This document shows, piece by piece, positions 1 through 63,379 of a DNA stretch of 64,000 nt. Each line of letters begins with the position of its first letter. Within the stretch, counting starts at the first letter, position 1. The notes beneath the pieces were generated by a model. It was not told the DNA's origin, did not search any database, and saw nothing but the letters and a program-made list of their open reading frames with translations. Origin of the DNA: Megalonaias nervosa (Eukaryota > Mollusca > Bivalvia > Unionida > Unionidae); assembly GCA_016617855.1 (NCBI GenBank), contig JAECUM010003237.1, forward strand, positions 45,156 to 109,155, read 5' to 3'. Position numbers and translations under genes: made by a program.

Positions 1-2090
1 CAATATGTATCTCTTATATGAATGATTTGTTTAAATATTCATCATCTGGGGAAATATTTTTGATACTCAGTTTGTACTGATGGCACTGTAAACTGTATTC
101 ACTTACCTTCCACTCTGAGAGAAATAGGCAATTGTGTCCATTTTCTCCAAGATTAAGATCATACTCATGTATTTTTTAATGCTCATAATTTTTCTTCACC
201 AGTGTGATGAAATTGCTCATGTTCAATGTTTATTCTGCTTATAATTTGTTGTGAAATGTGTGCCATTTTTGCCATTTGAAACTGGGTGCCATTTTTACTA
301 CAATGTGTATTGGCCATTCAGCTTTCCACTAGGGGATGCTCATGTTAATATCTTTCCAAATTCTTCCATATTTGGTAATATTTGTAAAAACTGTGTCATT
401 GAATTTCTCAAGTGTGTTCCCAAAACCTATAAATAGGGGTGAGATCCATCATTCAGGAAGTTGTGGTTCAGCTTGGTTCCAGTGAAGGTCTAGAGACCAA
501 ACAAGCAAAAGTCTCTTTCTATTTGGATCTCGATTGATAATTTCTTCATGCATTAATATCAAGGTAGACTAGCTACTACCAAAAAATTAAATTATTAACA
601 GTGCATTAGGCCTAGACTAATAAAGTAATTCTTAATTCTGACCATTCATGTGCCTTCACACACACTGCCGACCACTGGCCAAGAACTGTCATCGGTCATT
701 TTCCAGCATAAACTTTGTCATTCAGACAAACTACTTTAGTATTAATAATGATTATAATACTTCTCTTAAGTTGTTTCAATGTTTAGTTTCCTTGTTATAT
801 CAGATAAAGGTTTCCACAGAGGAATTTGACTGACAACACTGTCACTGTTCATCATCAACACAGCCGTCTGCTATCCAATGAAATATCATTATTCCGATTG
901 GTATTATCAAATTTCTTACAGAACTACATGTATCACTTGGAAATCACACATTTTCATCCATTTTGTAGTTGTTGTGTCATTTGTATGTTTAAATAATTTA
1001 CATGACACAATGACACACTCTGTTGCTACAAAACAACACACAGTGTCACATCCAAATCACACAACACACTATTGATATTCAGTTCCAGACTTTGTCCCTA
1101 TCATATTTATCATCTGACTCTAAAACGCGAACTCAGGTCTGGTTCCGAACGTTGATTTGACTCACAAAATCACTACCACTTTGGTACATCATATGAACAA
1201 ATTTTGGTAACTATTAACTTATTTTTCTGTTCAATATTACTTTTGGAATTGGCATTATCTGAATTAGAGATCACATGGATTATGAAGAATTTAACATTTA
1301 TGCTGATTTTCACCTGCTATCAGACATCTGTTACATACATCATTCTACACATTTCCAAATATATTTCTCCATTTTAAACATGAACACAAAGTTCAACATT
1401 TTGTGTAAAAGAAAATGAAATAGCTGCTGAGTTCTGAAAATCTAATTTGAATATGTACATATGAACAATATTATGTTTAAAAAACATCAGTTGTCTACCT
1501 TAATTGGGTCTGGCTTAATTGTGCAAACAGGGGTTAGTAAACAAAGATCCAAAAAGTTCAAAAATGCATCTGAAAAAAAGAAAATTGCTGCAACAGCCTG
1601 AAAATCAAATCAAATGCATAATAATACAAAAATAACAGGGCAGATCTCATGCTGACCTTAAGTGATTTCTGCTTAATCATGTTTACAAGACATTTCTCAA
1701 AATAAGCTAGAAAGTCCAAAATGTTCAAAAAAAGTACCCAAAAATAAGGTCACAATAACCAGAACCTAATCAGGTCTTGGGACCCACCTAAGGTATCGGA
1801 ATATAATTCTGGTCTAGTTTAGCTCAATAGTCTTTTAGCTATAATGTTTACAAGACAGTGGATGGACAAAATGGATGTCTGATGGACAGCATAAAATCAA
1901 TAGCTTCATCCCTAGGAGGTGGGAGAAGAGACACATATCAAAATAATCAATCAGGAACATAGGAACTATTAAGAAAGCAAATACTGTTTCTTTGAGCTTT
2001 GATTCTTCAGTATGTTAAAGAATGTTGTAGATGCGAATTATCCAGATTTTACAATATGTGATGGGACATTAAAGACATGAATTATTTTAT
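1..2090. other. Intron 10, no gene seen
   Basis: AT-rich sequence without long frames on either strand and few CpG. I looked for a minus-strand exon starting in the required phase and found no convincing acceptor-donor pair. No clear repeat was recognised. Confidence 0.5.
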
Positions 2091-2625
2091 AGTATGGAAA
2101 AAAATGTTCACAAAAATTATCCAGATTTCATAGTGAGAGAATGGTGAATGCATGAATTACCCAGATATGACAGTATATGAGAGGATTTATGGATATAAAT
2201 TATCCAGACCTGACAGTGAGAGAAAACTGAAGACATGAATTACCCTTATTTGACAGTATATGAGAAGATTTATGGATATAAATTATCCAGATCTCACAGT
2301 GAGAGAAAACTGAAGACATGAATTACCCTGATTTGACAGTATATGAGAAGATTTATGGATATAAATTATCCAGACCTGACAGTGAGAGAAAACTGAAGAC
2401 ATGAATTACCCTTATTTGACAGTATATGAGAGGATTTATGGATATAAATTATCCAGATCTGACAGTGAGAGAAAACTGAAGACATGAATTACCCTGATTT
2501 GACAGTATATGAGAGGATTTACATATATGAATTATCCATATTTTGCAGGATGTGAAAGTATGTTGAAGATATGAATTATCCAGACTTTACATTATGTGAG
2601 TGCCCAATGTTTTTAAACATGAATT
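2090..2625. repeat. 83-bp minisatellite beside exon 10
   Basis: Units containing agtgagagaaaactgaagac recur exactly 83 bp apart (2221, 2304, 2387, 2470 for the agaaaactgaag core), with degraded units on each side. It lies just inside the 5' end of intron 10. Confidence 0.9.
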
Positions 2626-2641
2626 AATATGTGAAACTAAC

Positions 2642-54232
<51,591 letters not shown>

Positions 54233-54300
54233 CTTGTAACTGTATGTCAATCCCGTTCACAGTGACGCATGTGCGTTCATGGCTGCATAAAGTATGTCTG
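54233..54300 (-). promoter_or_regulatory. Proximal upstream region shared by the three first exons
   Basis: Directly upstream of each exon 1 ATG (also 58,512-58,580 and 62,619-62,687) the three copies share gtgacgcatgtgcgttcatg, which holds the dyad acgca-tg-tgcgt and a CRE/AP-1-like tgacgca. About 25 bp further up, the minus strand reads ttttatgaagcc (B, C) or ctttatgcagcc (A), a weak TATA-like site. Conservation in the diverged copy A hints at function, but no start site is shown. Confidence 0.35.
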
Positions 54301-54315
54301 TATTTCTATATTGTG

Positions 54316-54640
54316 ATGTGATTATGTGATGTGATTATGATTTTTAACGTAGCTTTAACAATTTTTCAGTCATATCGCTACGATGTCTGCAGTGTGGCAG
54401 TTTATAGTGATGTCTAGCACTGGGGCATCATGCCGCAGACATGTAGCATGATGTCCCACCCAGTCACATTATCCTGACACCAGGCCGACCAGTCCTAACA
54501 CTAACCTCTTAATGCTGAGCGCCAAGCGAGGCAACTGTTAGTACCATTTTTGTAAGTCTTTGGTATGACTCGACCGGGGATCGAACCCACGATCTCCCGC
54601 ATCCGAGGCGGACGCTCTAACCACTAGGCCACCGGAGCGG
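54316..54640 (-). mobile_element. SINE family 2 in cassette unit 1, with target duplication
   Basis: Minus orientation, full length, B box inverse gggatcgaaccca. A perfect 11-bp duplication tctatattgtg flanks it (54,305-54,315 and 54,641-54,651). Units 2 and 3 show the empty site. Confidence 0.95.
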
Positions 54641-54762
54641 TCTATATTGTGTAATGAACTGGTTTCGAGAAATAAACGTTCACATCTTATATGACTTTTC
54701 AGGGACGAGGAATTAGCGATTCGTGGCTTTAAAACAATACAATCCAGTAGAAAATGGTGGGA

Positions 54763-54836
<74 letters not shown>

Positions 54837-54959
54837 AAGTGGTGCGTTACAATGAAAGGAACAGAACGAAGAAGGCCTGTAATAAAACGCTAAAATCATT
54901 GGTGCATTCCGATTGTGAAGAGAAAATAATAATCAAAGCATTCGCTTACAGTATACGGA

Positions 54960-55142
54960 CAGAAAGTCACGTGACACAAAGGTCATAAATACTCATGGGT
55001 CTGAAAGTCACAGGACACAAAGGTCATAAATACTCATGGGTCTGAAAGTCACAGGACACAAAGGTCATAAATACTCATGGGTCTGAAAGTCACAGGACAC
55101 AAAGGTCATAAATACTCATGGGTCTGAAAGTCGCAGGACAAA
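54960..55142. repeat. 41-bp minisatellite upstream of exon 1 copy A, AAAGGTCA in each unit
   Basis: Unit ctgaaagtcacaggacacaa plus aggtcataaatactcatgggt. Four copies of aaaggtca at 54,978, 55,019, 55,060 and 55,101. Units 2 and 3 have only one copy each (58,862 and 62,969). Confidence 0.9.
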
Positions 55143-56550
55143 ATGTCGCAATTTGAAATGGTGGGCTCGCAGGACAAAAAGTCACACTGTGAATTTTCAG
55201 CAGTTTATTTCTAACAAAAATGTTTTCAAATCATTATATTCTATTAGTCTTAATTATTACTATTAATGATCACAATGAATTGATGACTTCACAGGAAAGG
55301 GTATTTTGTTTAGCAACTGAAGTCTTAAGGGAAAATTGTAAAACAAGCTTATAACATTGTGATCATTGACGTTATTTAAGGTTTTTAATAGAGAGAAAAT
55401 GGTAGCTTTCATAAGGATAAACAGGTAACATTTTGCTTTCAGTCTCTAATTACTTCTTTAACAAGTATGTTAATAATATTAAACCTCTTTGTGCTAAAGG
55501 GATTTACCTTACATTGCTTGAAATACAGACCTATGAAATAAATATAAAAATTCAAGATTTCTGTAATGTCTGAGATCCGTTCGTCGTGTTGCTATCAACA
55601 TTTGAATGACAAGAAGTGCAGCTGTGCACCAAGAACAACGATATCCCTGAGGCGTTATAAAATGAAGTGGGGAAAAGTTTCTACTTATTCAAATAAAAGA
55701 TAAACATTCCCAATGTACATATCGTGACAGACTTTCACAACTAATGTTTTTTGTTTTATTTTTTTGTATGGCCCCACAGAACCGCTACGTAATAAATGAA
55801 ATAAACATATGGGAGGAAATGTCAGCACTTATAATGTTTTTAGTAAAAAAAGATACATTTTACTGTTATTTATTTATTTATTTGGAGGGTGTGGTTTTTC
55901 GCTTAACTTGGATTCTTTCAGCAATCATATTTTTATGTCGTCAACAAAAGGTGTTGCGATAGTTACGGATTTATTCATGTCGTAGACATAGACTTGTATA
56001 CATACACCAGTTTGGTAGAAATCGAACTATACATGTCTGAAATGGTTTTCAATAGATTTATTAGGATAGAATTTTTGAGTAAAAGTAATAACATTGAAAT
56101 TCTCTCTAAATTGTATTAAAACTAATTCTTCATTGGATTAATTTTTCATTAAATTGTATTGGGAGTAATTTCCACTAAAATATATGGAGATTAACTTTAT
56201 TTACTAGAACTATATTCTATTCTGCTTCCTATAACTATTCTATTTTGATAAAGATGCTTCCTTTACAACAAGTACAAATATTCTCTCCTGTATTATACAT
56301 GCGTATGCTAACTCAGCAGAAAACAACACTCAGTGGCAAAAATTCCTAGCGTTCTGTCTGACCTAGTAACCTAAGGTTTAACCGTTTTCCTGACACGAAT
56401 ATAATGCTGATTAGGCGGATTATAATGTAAAGAACATATTCGATTCTATCAGGTAGATTGAGCTTCTTTCTGCTTGGGACGAATACACGCGCTGCTTGCA
56501 TGATACTCTTAGTACCAACATCTTTACCAAATATGGCCAAGGGTATCTTG

Positions 56551-56640
56551 AACCAGTATAAATAATGCTCCGCGCCGCTTGTATCTTCAGCTGTTAGTCC
56601 CAAAGCTAGAGAGGTCTCTCCTATCTTTTTTACAGGTAAG
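56551..56640 (+). promoter_or_regulatory. Promoter-like segment in the insertion: TATA box, start-like site and splice donor
   Basis: tataaataa at 56,557-56,565, an initiator-like ttcagctg about 25-30 bp downstream, then a 46-bp segment ending acag|gtaagaatc. The arrangement looks like a polymerase II start with a short first exon. Repeated in unit 3 (about 60,664-60,748). Confidence 0.35.
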
Positions 56641-57220
56641 AATCGTTTGTGTTCGTAAAATTCTTAATGAATAAGTACCTTTAAAAGTTAAAGATTTCTG
56701 TGGTAACTTTCGTAGTGAGTTCTCTTTTTATTTTTAATATTATAATGTAATGGAATATTTAATTGTTTTTAAGAATTTATATTCATTTGTATTTTTATTA
56801 TGGTGAAAAGACTAATTCGCTACCAACTTCATGCTAAGATTTAATTTGGGAATAAAGTATTCTTTAAGTAATAAAGAATAATGTTTAGTAATCTATTTCA
56901 AATTAGTATTTTATCTTAAAATTGAGTAAAATATGTTTCTTTAAATGATTGTTGCATTAATCGCAACTATTGAATTTTATGATCTTTGAATTCAAACAAT
57001 ATCTAATTATTTGTATTATATTCTAAAATACAGGAATCACAAAACGTATGAAGTTGGTAAGAACAAAGTAAAGTACTCAGTATATATCTTATGTATTTTT
57101 CAATATAACGGTTTGTAAGTTGTATCTCCGGAATGTGACTTTATATATCTACCTATATCAATTATATCAATAAAGCTGTTAGTCCCAAAGCTAGAGAGGT
57201 CTCACCTATCTTTTTTACAG
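56590..57220 (+). repeat. 46-bp direct repeats bounding an intron-like segment
   Basis: gctgttagtcccaaagctag and the next 26 bases occur at 56,590-56,635 and 57,175-57,220 with one mismatch. The first copy is followed by gtaagaatc; the second ends cttttttacag, so 56,636-57,220 is a well-formed GT-AG intron whose removal leaves one 46-bp copy. A possible 23-nt microexon (57,034-57,056, between aaaatacag and gtaagaac) lies within. Confidence 0.6.
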
Positions 57221-57452
57221 ATCCCGTACCCTCGCATTGCCGAGCTTTCCCCAAGGAATGTAGTCGTATCTACCCCATTATGCGTGACACCTTCTTAAGA
57301 GAGCCCGAACTTTTTCTTCTCTCTCTCTCTCTCTAACCATGGACCGAGACAGTTCTTAAGTCATGAGTAATTCCTTCTCATAGCAAGAAATGAGAAGAAG
57401 ATTATGATAAAATCTTTATCATAATAGATTGGTCTGGAACATGTCTCGAAAC

Positions 57453-57561
<109 letters not shown>

Positions 57562-58328
57562 TGCACATACAAAGCTGTAATGTATTTGATACGCTCATAC
57601 GTTCAAGTAATCGTATATGGAAATTAAGCACGTGCGCAAATGTTTCTTTGTTTATCTGCGTAAAAGAAATTTGCAGCATATATGATTGTTTAAACAAAAA
57701 CTTCTGATATTTAAACTTTTAATTTTTACGATTGTTCTGCACATAACAAAAACCTTGGTTTCTTATGATATTTCATTTCCAATTTTACATTCTTTTTATT
57801 TCTGTAACGAAACAACTTTATTCTAATCTCTTTAGGCTACTTTGTTTCTGGAACATAAATAATGAGGCTTTACAAATATCTGTAATTCATAATAAGAGTA
57901 CAAAATTATACTCTGATTTGAAAATAAATTATCTCATTACTTTTATTAGCCAGATGCTGCAGTACTATTAACTAATCCGTCAACTGATTAGTGTTTTATA
58001 AAACCAGATTATACAGTAATACTAACTAATCTGTCAACTAATTAGTGTTTTATACAATCTCGGTATACAGGAATACTAACTAATCCGTCAACTAATTTGT
58101 GTTTTATACAACCATTGTATACAGTAGTACTAACTAATCCGTCAACTTTTTTATGTTTCATAAAACCAGATTTTACAGTAATAGTAACTAATCCGCCGGC
58201 TGATTAGTGTTTTTCTATCCAGGTTGAGTCTCATAAAAAAATGATGCAAATATAAGAAAAAAATGAGGAAAAAATGAATAGAAATAAATAAATATTTATG
58301 TAGTTTTAATTATTTATGCTGCACTCAC

Positions 58329-58511
58329 CTTAGCTTGAAGAACGAACTGTCCCACTTCACTGATATGTGATGCAGAATTGAATCGATATATATACTCGTA
58401 CCCAGGCTCAAATTTAACAAACCTGGCATTGGCACATGTTAGGATTGACAGTAAGATGCAGTAGATAAATAATGAAAATGGGGGTAAACTGCGATGGGTC
58501 CAGTGCCCCAT
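58329..58511 (-). CDS. Exon 1, copy B: alternative or duplicated first exon
   Basis: A second intact version of the first exon, 61 codons, ATG at 58511, ending AAG with donor gtgagtgca and phase 0, so it could splice to exon 2 as well as copy A. The signal peptide core reads PPFSLFIYCILLSIL, and the mature start RFVKFEPGYEYIYRF keeps the family's PG-x-EY pattern. Its protein is identical to copy C. It sits in a 4.1-kb tandem unit (about 55,164-59,272). No copy of exon 2 lies between it and copy A, so it is either an alternative first exon with its own promoter or an unused duplicate. Confidence 0.75.
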
Positions 58512-58949
58512 CTTGTAAGTGTATGTCAGTACTGTTCACAGTGACGCATGTGCGTTCATGGCTTCATAAAATAGGTCGGTATTCTTTATTCTGTAATGAA
58601 CTCGTTTCGAGAAAAAACGGTTACATCTTATATAACCTTATAGGGACGAGGAATTAGCGATTTGTGGTTTTAAAACAATGTCTTCCAATAGAAAATGGTG
58701 CGATGACACATCTATCGGTTAAGTGATGCGTTACAATGAAAGGAACAGAACGAAGAAGGCCTGTAATAAAACGCTAAAATTACTGGTGCATTCCTATTGT
58801 GAAAAGAAAAAAATAATTAAAGCATTATTTTACAGTATACGGACAGAAAGTCACAGGACACAAAGGTCATAAATACTCATGGGTCTGAAAGTCGCAGGAC
58901 AAAATGTCGCAATATGAATTATCATAGTAATGGTGGGCTCGCTGGACAA

Positions 58950-59272
58950 GTTGTGTGGTTGTGTGTTGGATTTTTAACGTAGCTTTAACAATTTTTCAGT
59001 TATATCGCTACCATGTCTGCAGTGTGGCAGTTTATAGTGATGTCTAGCACTGGGGCATCATGCCGCAGACATGTAGCATGACGTCCCACCCGGTCACATT
59101 ATCCTGACACCAGGCCGACCAGTCCTAACACTAACCTCTTAATGCTGAGCGCCAAGCGAGGCAGCTGTTAGTACCATTTTTGTAAGTCTTTGGTATGACT
59201 CGACCGGGGATCGAACTCACGACCTCCCGCATCCGAGGCGGACGCTCTAACCACTAGGCCACCGGAGCGGTT
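58950..59272 (-). mobile_element. SINE family 2 in cassette unit 2, with target duplication
   Basis: Full-length copy flanked by a perfect 14-bp duplication ggctcgctggacaa (58,936-58,949 and 59,273-59,286). Unit 1 has the empty site (55,164 region). The same insertion is present in unit 3. Confidence 0.95.
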
Positions 59273-60166
59273 GGCTCGCTGGACAAAAAGTCACACTGAA
59301 TTTTCAGCAATTTATTTCTAACAAAAATGTTTTCAAATCATTATATTCTGTTAGTCTTAATTATTACTATTAATGATTACAATGAATTGATGACTTCACA
59401 GGAAAGGGTATTTTGTTTAGCAACTGAAGTCTTAAGAGAAAATTGTTAAACAAGCTTATAACATTGTGATCACTGACGTTATTTAAGGCTTACTGATAGA
59501 GAGAAAATGGTAGCTTTCATAAGGATAGACAGGTAACATTTTGCTTTCAGTCTCTAATTGCTTCTTTAACAAGTATGTTAATAATATTAAACCTCTTTGT
59601 GCTAAAGGGATTTACCTTACATTGCTTGAAATACAGACCTATGAAATAAATATAAAAATTCAAGATTTCTGTAATGTCTGAGATCCGTTCGTCGTGTTGC
59701 TATCAACATTTGAATGACAAGAAGTGCAGCTGTGCACCAAGAACAACGATATCCCTGAGGCGTTATAAAATGAAGTGGGGAAAAGTTTCTACTTATTCAA
59801 ATAAAAGATAAACATTCCCAATGTACATATCGTGACAGACTTTCACAACTAATGTTTTTTGTTTTATTTTTTTGTATGGCCCCACAGAACCGCTACGTAA
59901 TAAATGAAATAAACATATGGGAGGAAATGTCAGCACTTATAATGTTTTTAGTAAAAAAAGATACATTTTACTGTTATTTATTTATTTATTTGGAGGGTGT
60001 GGCTTTTCGCTTAACTTGGATTCTTTCAGCAATCATATTTTTATGTCGTCAACAAAAGGTGTTGCGATAGTTACGGATTTATTCATGTCGTACACATAGA
60101 CTTGTATACATACACCAGTTTGGTAGAAATCGAACTATACATGTCTGAAATGGTTTTCAATAGATT

Positions 60167-61529
60167 TATTAGGATAGAATTTTTGAGTAAAAGTAATAAC
60201 ATTGAAATTCTCTCTAAATTGTATTAAAACTAATTCTTCATTGGATTAATTTTTCATTAAATTATATTGGGAGTAATTTCCACTAAAATATATGGAGATT
60301 AACTTTATTTACTAGAACTATATTCTATTCTGTTTCCTATAACTATTCTATTTTGATAAAGATGCTTCCTTTACAACAAGTACAAATATTCTCTCCTGTA
60401 TTATATATGCGTATGCTAACTCAGCAGAAAACAACACTCAGTGGCAAAAATTCCTAGCGTTCTGTCTGACCTAGTAACCTAAGGTTTAACCGTTTTCCTG
60501 ACACGAACATAATGCTGATTAGGCGGATTATAATGTAAAGAACATATTCGATTCTATCAGGTAGATTGAGCTTCTTTCTGCTTGGGACGAATACACGCGC
60601 TGCTTGCATGATACTCTTAGTACCAACATCTTTACCAAATATGGCCAAGGGTATCTTGAACCAGTATAAATAATGCTCCGCGCCGCTTGTATCTTCAGCT
60701 GTTAGTCCCAAAGCTAGAGAGGTCTCTCCTATCTTTTTTACAGGTAAGAATCGTTTGTGTTCGTAAAATTCTTAATGAATAAGTACCTTTAAAAGTTAAA
60801 GATTTCTGTGGTAACTTTCGTAGTGAGTTCTCTTTTATTTTAATATTATAATGTAATGGAATATTTAATTGTTTTTAAGAATTTATATTCATTTGTATTT
60901 TTATTATGGTGAAAAGACTAATTCGCTACCAACTTCATGCTAAGATTTAATTTGGGAATAAAGTATTCTTTAAGTAATAAAGAATAATGTTTAGTAATCT
61001 ATTTCAAATTAGTATTTTATCTTAAAATTGAGTAAAATATATTTCTTTAAAATGATTGTTGCATTAATCGCAATTATTGAATTTTATGATCTTTGAATTC
61101 AAACAATATCTAATTATTTGTATTATATTCTAAAATACAGGAATCACAAAACGTATGAAGTTGGTAAGAACAAAGTAAAGTACTCAGTATATATCTTATG
61201 TATTTTTCAATATAACGGTTTGTAAGTTGTATCTCCGGAATGTGACTTTATATGTCTACCTATATCAATTATATCAATAAAGCTGTTAGTCCCAAAGCTA
61301 GAGAGGTCTCACCTATCTTTTTTACAGATCCCGTACCCTCGCATTGCCGAGCTTTCCCCAAGGAATGTAGTCGTATCTACCCCATTATGCGTGTCACCTT
61401 CTTAAGAGAGCCCGAACTTTTTCTTCTCTCTCTCTCTCTCTAACCATGGACCGAGACAGTTCTTAAGTCATGAGTAATTCCTTCTCATAGCAAGAAATGA
61501 GAAGAAGATTATGATAAAATCTTTATCAT
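60167..61529. mobile_element. Unclassified 1.36-kb insertion, unit 3 copy
   Basis: Same boundaries and flanking aatagatt (60,159-60,166 and 61,530-61,537) as in unit 2, so the insertion came before the unit 2/3 duplication. Confidence 0.55.
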
Positions 61530-61559
61530 AATAGATTGGTCTGGAACATGTCTCGAAAC

Positions 61560-61668
<109 letters not shown>

Positions 61669-62435
61669 TGCACATACAAAGCTGTAATGTATTTGATACG
61701 CTCATACGTTCAAGTAATCGTATATGGAAATTAAGCACGTGCGCAAATGTTTCTTTGTTTATCTGCGTAAAAGAAATTTGCAGCATATATGATTGTTTAA
61801 ACAAAAACTTCTGATACTTAAACTTTTAATTTTTATGATTGTTCTGCACATAACAAAAACCTTGGTTTCTTATGATATTTCATTTCCAATTTTACATTCT
61901 TTTTATTTCTGTAACGAAACAACTTTATTCTAATCTCTTTAGGCTACTTTGTTTCTGGAACATAAATAATGAGGCTTTACAAATATCTGTAATTCATAAT
62001 AAGAGTACAAAATTATACTCTGATTTGAAAATAAATTATCTCATTACTTTTATTAGCCAGATGCTGCAGTACTGTTAACTAATCCGTCAACTGATTAGTG
62101 TTTTATAAAACCAGATTATACAGTAATACTAACTAATCTGTCAACTAATTAGTGTTTTATACAATCTCGGTATACAGGAATACTAACTAATCCGTCAACT
62201 AATTTGTGTTTTATACAACCATTGTATACAGTAGTACTAACTAATCCGTCAACTTTTTTATGTTTCATAAAACCAGATTTTACAGTAATAATAACTAATC
62301 CGCCGGCTGATTAGTGTTTTTCTATCCAGGTTGAGTCTCATAAAAAAATGATGCAAATATAAGAAAAAAATGAGGAAAAAATGAATAGAAATAAATAAAT
62401 ATTTATGTAGTTTTAATTATTTATGCTGCACTCAC

Positions 62436-62618
62436 CTTAGCTTGAAGAACGAACTGTCCCACTTCACTGATATGTGATGCAGAATTGAATCGATATATAT
62501 ACTCGTACCCAGGCTCAAATTTAACAAACCTGGCATTGGCACATGTTAGGATTGACAGTAAGATGCAGTAGATAAATAATGAAAATGGGGGTAAACTGCG
62601 ATGGGTCCAGTGCCCCAT
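62436..62618 (-). CDS. Exon 1, copy C: near-identical duplicate of copy B
   Basis: The third first-exon copy, 61 codons, ATG at 62618, donor gtgagtgca, phase 0. The protein is the same as copy B. The 4.1-kb unit around it (about 59,273-63,379) differs from the copy B unit only by scattered substitutions and small indels. It is the most upstream first exon seen. Another unit begins at about 63,380, so a fourth copy may lie outside the window. Confidence 0.75.
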
Positions 62619-63056
62619 CTTGTAAGTGTATGTCAGTACTGTTCACAGTGACGCATGTGCGTTCATGGCTTCATAAAATAGGTCGGTATTCTTTATTCTG
62701 TAATGAACTCGTTTCGAGAAAAAACGGTTACATCTTATATAACCTTATAGGGACGAGGAATTAGCGATTTGTGGTTTTAAAACAATGTCTTCCAATAGAA
62801 AATGGTGCGATGACACATCTATCGGTTAAGTGATGCGTTACAATGAAAGGAACAGAACGAAGAAGGCCTGTAATAAAACGCTAAAATTACTGGTGCATTC
62901 CTATTGTGAAAAGAAACAAATAATTAAAGCATTATTTTACAGTATACGGACAGAAAGTCACAGGACACAAAGGTCATAAATACTCATGGGTCTGAAAGTC
63001 GCAGGACAAAATGTCGCAATATGAATTATCATAGTAATGGTGGGCTCGCTGGACAA

Positions 63057-63379
63057 GTTGTGTGGTTGTGTGTTGGATTTTTAACGTAGCTTTAACAATT
63101 TTTCAGTTATATCGCTACGATGTCTGCAGTGTGGCAGTTTATAGTGATGTCTAGCACTGGGGCATCATGCCGCAGACATGTAGCATGACGTCCCACCCGG
63201 TCACATTATCCTGACACCAGGCCGACCAGTCCTAACACTAACCTCTTAATGCTGAGCGCCAAGCGAGGCAGCTGTTAGTACCATTTTTGTAAGTCTTTGG
63301 TATGACTCGGCCGGGGATCGAACCCACGACCTCCCGCATCCGAGGCGGACGCTCTAACCACTAGGCCACCGGAGCGGTT
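63057..63379 (-). mobile_element. SINE family 2 in cassette unit 3
   Basis: Same insertion as at 58,950, with the same flanking ggctcgctggacaa (63,043-63,056 and 63,380-63,393). A few base differences only. Confidence 0.95.

Larger units (their letters stand above)
56059..57422. mobile_element. Unclassified 1.36-kb insertion flanked by aatagatt, in unit 2
   Basis: Unit 1 reads ttcaacagattggtgtcg where unit 2 has aatagatt (56,051-56,058), 1,364 bp of extra sequence, then aatagattggtctgg (57,423 on). This is the signature of an insertion with an 8-bp target duplication. The right end holds a perfect hairpin, tatgataaa / tttatcata. No terminal inverted repeat or known transposase was found. The 85-codon minus-strand frame at 56,346-56,603 is not recognised. 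Confidence 0.55.

Noticed and set aside
56346..56603. 85-codon minus-strand frame, conserved in units 2 and 3
   Set aside because: Conservation follows from the recent duplication. It overlaps a TATA-like promoter on the other strand, and no family is recognisable.
58950..59272. tRNA gene on the minus strand
   Set aside because: Same reasoning: the tRNA-like part is the head of a SINE family 2 copy with a 14-bp target duplication.
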